Source: Polytrichum commune
Taxonomy: Eukaryota > Streptophyta > Polytrichopsida > Polytrichales > Polytrichaceae
DNA length: 64,000 bases
Direction: 5' to 3'
Assembly (NCBI GenBank): GCA_950295325.1
Contig: OX485808.1
Location: 3,846,501-3,910,500 of the forward strand
This document shows, in pieces, positions 58,052-64,000 of this stretch. The first letter of the stretch is position 1. Every line of letters begins with the position of its first letter. A program made the translations under genes and the position numbers. Under the pieces are notes generated by a model, which did not search any database, had not been told where the DNA came from, and saw only the letters and a list, made by a program, of their open reading frames with translations.

Positions 58052-59720
58052 ATCGTTTAGTTGGGTCACACCATTGACTCATTGAAAAATGGTTAGTGTG
58101 GGCATTGGGCTATATTACTGTATCAGCCTAGCAAGAAGTTCAATTAGCTGTAAACCTCAAAGCTTGAATGTATATATGTGTTGTACATAATCTTCTCAAG
58201 AGTTTTGGGCTCTCACTTTTCATAAGTTGTCTGAGTGTAAATATTTGTATCCTCTATGTATATAACACAATGCAAATTCTGTTAGATATTGGAAATTCAG
58301 TTTTTTGTGCTGAGGCTTCAGCAAGTATGATACTCTTGGCCAATTAGGTTACAAGGTCATCATCTGCATATATATTGATCACAGATGCCATAAGAGATAG
58401 ATGAGAAGCTTAATTAGAAGACTCCTGGAGCTGCAAGTTCAGTTATTTCTAGCTTTTCTTGCTCTGGATGTCGACAAAGACAATTATTTTTTTTCTATAT
58501 AATGGAAGCACTTTGCCAACTAAGTTTATGCACTGTAACTTGTCTCATAACTCTCTTTGGGTGCTCTAGGGTGGCCAATCAAATTAGCGAGTACAGTAAG
58601 ATGAGCAACATATAGACTGAGTGCCACATCTCATGATAAGAAATTCCTTGGTGTATTTAACTCATGGTCTCCCGTAAACATTGTTCGAGACTTGCCATAG
58701 AAGAGCAAGAACCTCAGCAATAGTTATAGAGCAAGTTACAGACAGACAACTATCTTTTTTTGAAAAATGAAACAAGCTTTACAAAGACAAACGACTTCAC
58801 TCTCCAAGACCATGACATTAGCAACCTAAAATTAGAAATTATTGCTTGCTTAGAAACCGTCATGTATGCAGATAGAATGAAATCCCCTATTGAATTTCTA
58901 GAGGCATATTTATGAACAACGTATAGATATCTGTATATGGTGATGAACCTGTACACGTTCAACAATGTACAATTTTTTTGAGATGTCCTTTAGTTGATTG
59001 TAGTGCATTTGATATGTCTGGCACTACTCTAGCAACAATGCTCACGGATGTGTAAAATATGGCCTGAGGTTTCAGGGGCCAGGAGATGCTCATGTCCAGG
59101 TGAAAACAACTGGAACATTCTTTTGAGCAAAGTAAGTAAATGACCTGCAAGGTATACCAAGTGGCACAGTAAAAGGCCGATTACGGCAAATTCACGTGTC
59201 TCTAATTGGTCGGTTTTGCCATAAAAACTGCTGGGGTTTCGATGAATGAACAGAGAGAACCTTCCTAAAAGTGAATCCACACTTAAAGTAAAGAGAAAAT
59301 ACCACATAGCTACTGGTAAGCTTTACAGTACTTGATTTAAATCCTCGCTTGTAACTTGGAAAGCAAGAAAATTCTGACACCTAGCTTAATTCATCACTGC
59401 GAAGCTTTCACTTCGAGTGTCAATCGAAACAAATCATACTGGGAGAATTTCGCAGCAAAATTTACATGTACAAAATGCATCACACAGGATGCGGACGTTT
59501 GAAGTGGGCTGGGATATTGATACTTACACTATGACCAACGTGGATGTAAACACAGATATCAACGCTCCTTGTGTTGATTTAAGACTTTGTGGATGATATA
59601 ACTTGCAAGTCTTGCTGCATGGCCATTGTTTCTTGAGGTTGTTCTGCCCCCCAAAACACAACCTGTATCTAATGCATTACATAGATTCGAGAGTCCTGCA
59701 ACTCAAACTTGGATAATATT
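58052..59720. other. 3' region of copy 2, then no recognisable gene
   Basis: The first 250 bp are likely the 3' untranslated region. Beyond that there are only short minus-strand frames with no motif. Confidence 0.4.
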
Positions 59721-59723
59721 TTG

Positions 59724-61860
59724 TCAGAGGTATACTGCTTGGGGCTTACGTGAAGTCGATGTGTTACAGATTGGACACCTCCTGTGCGATTCCCAAGCTG
59801 CCACTGAACAATCAGTACACATAAATGCATGCCTGCAGGGAAGAAAGCATGCTCTCTTCCTGCTAGCTTTCGAATCAGGTGAATCTCGGCCGCGCTTCTT
59901 TGTTGGACACCCCTCCAGGTAGTTGAAACATATGGCACAAGTGAAGCTCTTGTAACTAATATTCTTGTAGCTTCATTTGATCGAACTGCAGCCTGGAACT
60001 TAAGGTTGTCTTCCTTCATCTTAACCTCATCTCATTGCCATCAAAACTTGCTCCTCCAAGTTTCTCTTCTCAAGGTTTGCATTTGGGCCTCCACCTTATT
60101 CTTCTCTGAAATGTGCATCTCCCTGATCTTAAATAACAAGATATCATTAAATGCTTCATACCCAAATTGAAGGACTTGCCTTTTGAATAAGTGTTATATT
60201 TATGATGCTCAAATGTTGACCAAATGTGAGGGATCAGTGCCATTACATAATAGACATATCGACTGCAATCTTTATAACCTGTGATCGCTCAGAAACAAGG
60301 CCAAATGGATATCATCACCACATTGCCTGAATACGTTTATGTGGCATACCAACCAACAAATTATAATTTCAAATTTGACATTTATTGATTTTAGAGTAGG
60401 CAGGTACTTGATATTCGGTATCAGACAACATGTTCCAACAGATAGAGGCTAAGCATTTCATCATACCAGTATAAGCAAGAAATTCAAAGCTATTGATAGT
60501 TACTAATCATCTTGTCGATTGCTTTTACAGTGTGTTCAGAATTTTAACCTAGCACGCTTTCAGTTTCCATCTTGGCAGCCCTAACACTAGCTACAAATTT
60601 GAAATGCTCATCGATGTAGGCCTCTAATTGAGACATTCTCATCTGCATTCCAATCAGCAATTCATCTTTTCCTCCGTACATCGATTGTCTATCCTCCCGT
60701 GAAGCTTTTTTATCTCTACCCAACGAAGCCCCATTTGCTCCATATTGCCGCAGGCGCTCAAAGAGAGATATTCCATCAGATAGAACATATTTCATGTTCC
60801 AACGCGGGCAAGAAAACACATCATCGTCAGAAGAACATCCTTCCATTAATTGCAAGACAGTCACACCCACATGTGAGTCGCTAAGAAGAATACCATCAAC
60901 GAAGTCTTCTGGTTGAGAGTATCGACACACTCCGAATCCAACCAAGATACTAGCATCTCGGAGAAGGACGACAGGGGCATTGACCCATTCTTGTCTTGAC
61001 ATTCCAAAATAAGGTAGTGACACAAGAAACTTTCTTGTAGATTCAGGAATTAGGCCAGCTGTTATGTCACACATGTCTATGTAACTTGGATAGAAGGACC
61101 ATGGAACATCAAATTCATCATCATGCCTCCAATAGTCGGAATTGTCTATGGCTCTTGCAGCCACAAATTCTGCGCCATTTGATGGCAATAGACAAAAAAT
61201 TAAAGCTGTAAGGAACTTCTGAACGCACATCTTTTATGAGTTTCACACTTTCCAGATCGGCTTCAGCTACTAGCTTCATCCTGACATTTTCTAGGCAGCT
61301 GTGTTTTTACTCTTCCTGCATAGGGTTTTTAGAACAGACCACTACCATAGGTGGCCAGACATAAAAAATTTCCTAAAAAGCACAATGGTATTTTCTGTCA
61401 TTATCATACCATAATTACGTGCCTTGAATGCACATTTTATAGCGGCTTCGTCCCGATGTTCAAGAATTTGAAATTCTCCTCTGAGTATGCTCATTCCATA
61501 TATCCTGCGCTCTTTTCTCATTTGAATGCTTCGTTCTCATATTCTGAATATTGGAGATCCTCTCCTCCTGGACTTTCTGCTCCCTTCGAAATTTCATTGT
61601 CATATCCTCTTAACCTTGAGAATCATTTCGATCTGGTCTCTTTCCTCCCTGAGGATTTCCATCATCATTTCCTGAACCTTCACAATCTTCTCCTGCATCT
61701 TGACCATTGTGTAATTTTGAGTCCACTTCTTTCAACTTCAGATGAACCTACCTTTCGGCGTTTATACACATGTGAGCCATTTGAGGCTTTCAGTGTGCCA
61801 CTCCCCTGCCACTTCACGCTTCAGCAGTGTATGAAACTCACAAACAGAAAAGAAGGTCTC
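59724..61860 (-). pseudogene. RING-finger/coiled-coil protein, decayed
   Basis: Read on the minus strand from 61860. Around 61690-61480, shifted frames give coiled-coil text (MVKMQEKIVKVQEMMMEILR; KFRREQKVQEERISNIQNMR). From ATG 61230 a clean 228-codon frame runs to 60544 with DDEFDVPWSFYPSYIDMCDI, LVSLPYFGMSRQEWVNAPVV and a C-terminal helix (MQMRMSQLEAYIDEHFKFV). Near 60120 comes EMHISEKNKVEAQMQTLRR and at 60019 KMKEDNLKFQAAVRSNEAT, further coiled coil. At 59939-59724 CAICFNYLEGCPTKKRG, CFLPCRHAFMCTDCSVAAW and RCPICN form a C3HC4 RING. RING proteins act as E3 ubiquitin ligases. Several one-base shifts separate the pieces, so this is probably a pseudogene, though a GT donor at 60547 and an AG acceptor near 60127 hint that some gaps are introns. 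The 228-aa part is not a family I recognise. Confidence 0.6.
60544..61230 (-). CDS. 228-codon open frame inside the RING gene
   Basis: The longest clean frame of the RING/coiled-coil locus. ATG 61230 is preceded by an in-frame TAA six bases upstream, so it is the first possible start in this frame. The N-terminal MCVQKFLTALIFCLLPS could pass for a signal peptide, but an upstream ATG in another frame (MKLVAEADLESVKLIKDVRS) looks equally protein-like, which argues that this ATG is internal to an older, longer protein. Codon use is coding-like, with no stop for 228 codons in AT-rich DNA. It may still be translated alone. No domain recognised. Confidence 0.5.
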   Translation of the reverse strand: MCVQKFLTALIFCLLPSNGAEFVAARAIDNSDYWRHDDEFDVPWSFYPSYIDMCDITAGLIPESTRKFLVSLPYFGMSRQEWVNAPVVLLRDASILVGFGVCRYSQPEDFVDGILLSDSHVGVTVLQLMEGCSSDDDVFSCPRWNMKYVLSDGISLFERLRQYGANGASLGRDKKASREDRQSMYGGKDELLIGMQMRMSQLEAYIDEHFKFVASVRAAKMETESVLG

Positions 61861-61869
61861 AAATCCTGA

Positions 61870-63283
61870 GATGCGCTAAACCTGGACTCCACTGTTGTGT
61901 AATCCAATAGGAAAATTTACAGTTCACTTCTCCCTTTGCATTAACTCCTCCAGGCTACCTGCGCTCAAAATTTGAAGTAGTCAAACAACCAAGTCGATAT
62001 TCATCATAAATTCAAAGTCCCCATGTAATCTCCCATTGAGATTTTGTGTTAACACCGTCTACAGAATATAGGTTTGTAGACATCTGCACAGAGTGCTGAA
62101 CCCTAAACCCTAAGTCCTAAACCCTGCTCACAAATCGTTGACAGGAGGAAGAGGAACTAAACTTAAGATCCAGGTAATGTGCATTTCCCCTAATATATGT
62201 TGGAGCTCAACCTAGAAATGAGAAGTTAAGCATCAAGCTGGTCGTTCGAAAACAAGAGGCAGCCTCTCCCACCAAGAATCTGGATGCCAAGTTTTCAACA
62301 TTACCCAACAGACGACCCCTAGTGCAAGCAGTTCTTGCAGCCCGGAGAGTGCACAACATGTAATTAAAGAACATGCAAAGAAGCTTGATTTGGAGATTCT
62401 TCAGATTTGGGGGAAGAACATGAGCTATACGTGCACAAGAGCATTGCCACATGAGCTATACAGAGTAAAGGAAACCAGGCCTTTACCACACCCACACTTC
62501 TCCCCCGCTTCAGTAGCTATCAATTGGGCCAGCATGCTCTTGGGTGGCAAAGACTCAACCAATTCTCACCAAGTGTCACTAAGATTGCAGAGTGCTGCTG
62601 AAATCGGTTTGAATAATTTCACTGCAACACATGTCTCACAGAAACTCCAATTCTACTCTTCCCAGCTTCAACTTCCTCGGATGGCGCATCCCAACTGGGC
62701 AAACAAGGAAAATTAGCATCTAGAGTAAAGTGAGACACGGAGAAGACACGCAAGGTCACTCAACACAAAATGGTCGCCTCTTTCTCTACCTCTCGGTGAC
62801 TCCTCATGTGTGGTTAGATGCATATAGCTCAGACTCTCATTCCACTGGAAAAATTCTTCAATCACGCTCTGCAAGAAGATTCATAGTGTAGTATTGTTCT
62901 CTTGGGAAGCCAATTCTGGGGCACATTCTCTGTGTAAAGAGCTTCTCATTTAACAGACTCAGTTGCAATCCTCTCCCTCGCCCTTCCACCTTCTACAGAT
63001 CTACACATCTACACATCTCCATGCCAAGATTGCAAATTTAGGAAGACCAACAATGGTGACACCGAAGTGCAGTGAGGTTCGTCATTGTAATTTATACCCT
63101 GCCACCACGGGCAGCAGTGAACGGAGTTCGCCCGTTCCCTGCCACCATAGGTGTGGGCGTCTACGCTCTCTCACGGCCCTCCCACCAGCAAGTATGTAAA
63201 TTGTTTTGCTCCAGGAACCTTCACGAAAATTTCTTTACCACTCTGACTAGTAAAACTTGAGAAAAACGTGAAATCCTTCAGAC
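61870..63283. other. No recognisable gene
   Basis: Short frames only on both strands. It includes a short telomere-like run near 62100. Confidence 0.4.
62099..62126 (-). repeat. Interstitial telomere-like repeat
   Basis: AACCCTAAACCCTAAGTCCT then AAACCCT: four units of the plant telomere heptamer (TTTAGGG on the other strand), the third unit altered. Confidence 0.7.
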
Positions 63284-63506
63284 CTAATGATCGGGGAGAT
63301 TTTTGGGCATAATCGATTGAGACCCTATTGTTTGCAAGTCCAATCGGTTACACATTGACATCCTCCGGTTTTCCTGGGATAAATCGGGGTATATTCTATA
63401 AATTCCTCTAAAATGATTGGTAATTTTCCTGCAGTCTTGAACTTCAACCGGTTATTTCTCAAACTCAACCGGTTCATCTGTAACTAATTGCCGGTTCTCC
63501 CCGATC
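63284..63506. mobile_element. MITE family F, copy 3 (best preserved)
   Basis: TIRs ATGATCGGGGAGA at the left and the same sequence inverted at the right (TCTCCCCGATCAT). About 223 bp, non-coding, with several ACCGGTT/CCGGTT motifs inside. Other copies: 33405-33640 and the split copy at 55695-56697. Confidence 0.7.
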
Positions 63507-63552
63507 ATAGTTCAGACCTTGGACAACTAACCAACTAATTCAACTATTAGTT

Positions 63553-63810
63553 AACTACACTAAATATGATATTTAGTGTTAGATACACTAAATACGAACG
63601 CATACACTAAATATCACTAACCCTATGAAAGTAAGTAAAATTAACTATGAACTCAAACACTAAATTTCAACTATGGTAATATGTGGAAATCACATGCACA
63701 AATTTAGTGTTAGTAAGGATATGAAAATAAAATTAACAATGATAAAAGGAGAAGGCGAGCGGCTAGTAGGGAAGGTGTTGGCGCATTTATGTCTAACACT
63801 AATTATCAAA
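63553..63810. mobile_element. MITE family C, copy 3, right end missing
   Basis: Left terminus ACTACACTAAATATGATATT followed by the shared interior up to GCATTTATGTCTAACACTAA. The right terminal repeat is replaced by a 76-bp tandem repeat. Confidence 0.7.
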
Positions 63811-64000
63811 TAACCCGGTTGAAGGTCGCGACTTCATGGTAATTCGGTGCCCAAAATTACCAAGATGAGCTAGTGAGTATGAGGCCTAACCTGGTTGAAG
63901 TTCGCAACTTCACAGTAATTCGGTGCCCAATGTTACCAAGATGAGCCGGTGAGTGTGAGGCCTAACCCGGTTGAAGTTCGTGACTTCACGGTAAATTGGT
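63811..64000 (+). repeat. 76-bp tandem repeat running off the window
   Basis: TAACCCGGTTGAAG-type unit starts fall at 63811, 63887 and 63963: a period of exactly 76 bp, two and a half units, with about 85-90 percent similarity between units by eye. The array continues beyond the right edge. Confidence 0.85.

Noticed and set aside
61351-61869. 172-codon plus-strand ORF
   Set aside because: It lies antisense to coiled-coil coding text of the RING pseudogene, and its composition (H, S, F-rich) is what the reverse of such text gives.

Overview
The window reads as nuclear DNA of a large, repeat-rich land-plant genome. Support comes from AT-rich, gene-poor sequence, GT-AG introns, and plant-type mobile elements (hAT, PIF/Harbinger-like, Mutator-like, Ty1/copia, LINE, many MITEs). 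The sequence does not fix the species. The particular mix (SWIM/ParB-like element proteins, an HUH endonuclease, a small conserved protein I cannot place among flowering-plant families) makes me lean towards a fern, lycophyte, bryophyte or possibly a gymnosperm; this is inference only.

Layout. 0-3 kb: a broken Tc1-type transposase on the minus strand, a 500-bp TIR element with TTA duplications, and a hAT-type MITE. 3-18 kb: essentially gene-free, with microsatellites, foldback elements and dispersed repeats. 18.2-20.4 kb: a fragment of an HUH endonuclease (replitron-like) next to the decayed RNase H end of a LINE. 21.6-31.4 kb: an inverted-repeat structure that encloses a well-delimited 6.7-kb DNA transposon (22579-29313). 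That element has TIRs of about 68 bp and a perfect 10-bp target duplication. It carries two divergent decayed genes, one ParB-like on the minus strand and one SWIM-zinc-finger on the plus strand, separated by an array of ten 18-bp palindromes centred on GTTAAC. 32-43 kb: an unidentified coding remnant, MITEs, and one intact small gene (38108-38464, minus).

43-49 kb: a truncated copia element (LTR, primer-binding site, gag), directly followed by a deleted pseudogene of a sugar transporter, then a degenerate LINE carrying endonuclease and reverse transcriptase. 50.4-54.2 kb: an apparently intact five-exon hAT-family transposase gene (829 codons by my splice model) with a GC-rich, G-run-rich island upstream. 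55.7-57.1 kb: nested MITEs. 57.7-58.05 kb: a second copy of the small gene, inverted relative to the first, so the two intact host-type genes form an inverted pair about 19 kb apart. 59.7-61.9 kb: a RING-finger/coiled-coil pseudogene. The window ends in more MITEs and a 76-bp tandem repeat that runs off the edge.

No rRNA, tRNA or CRISPR feature is supported. Only three coding units look intact: the two 118-aa genes and the hAT transposase. Almost everything else is mobile DNA in various stages of decay. Percent identities and family assignments are by eye.
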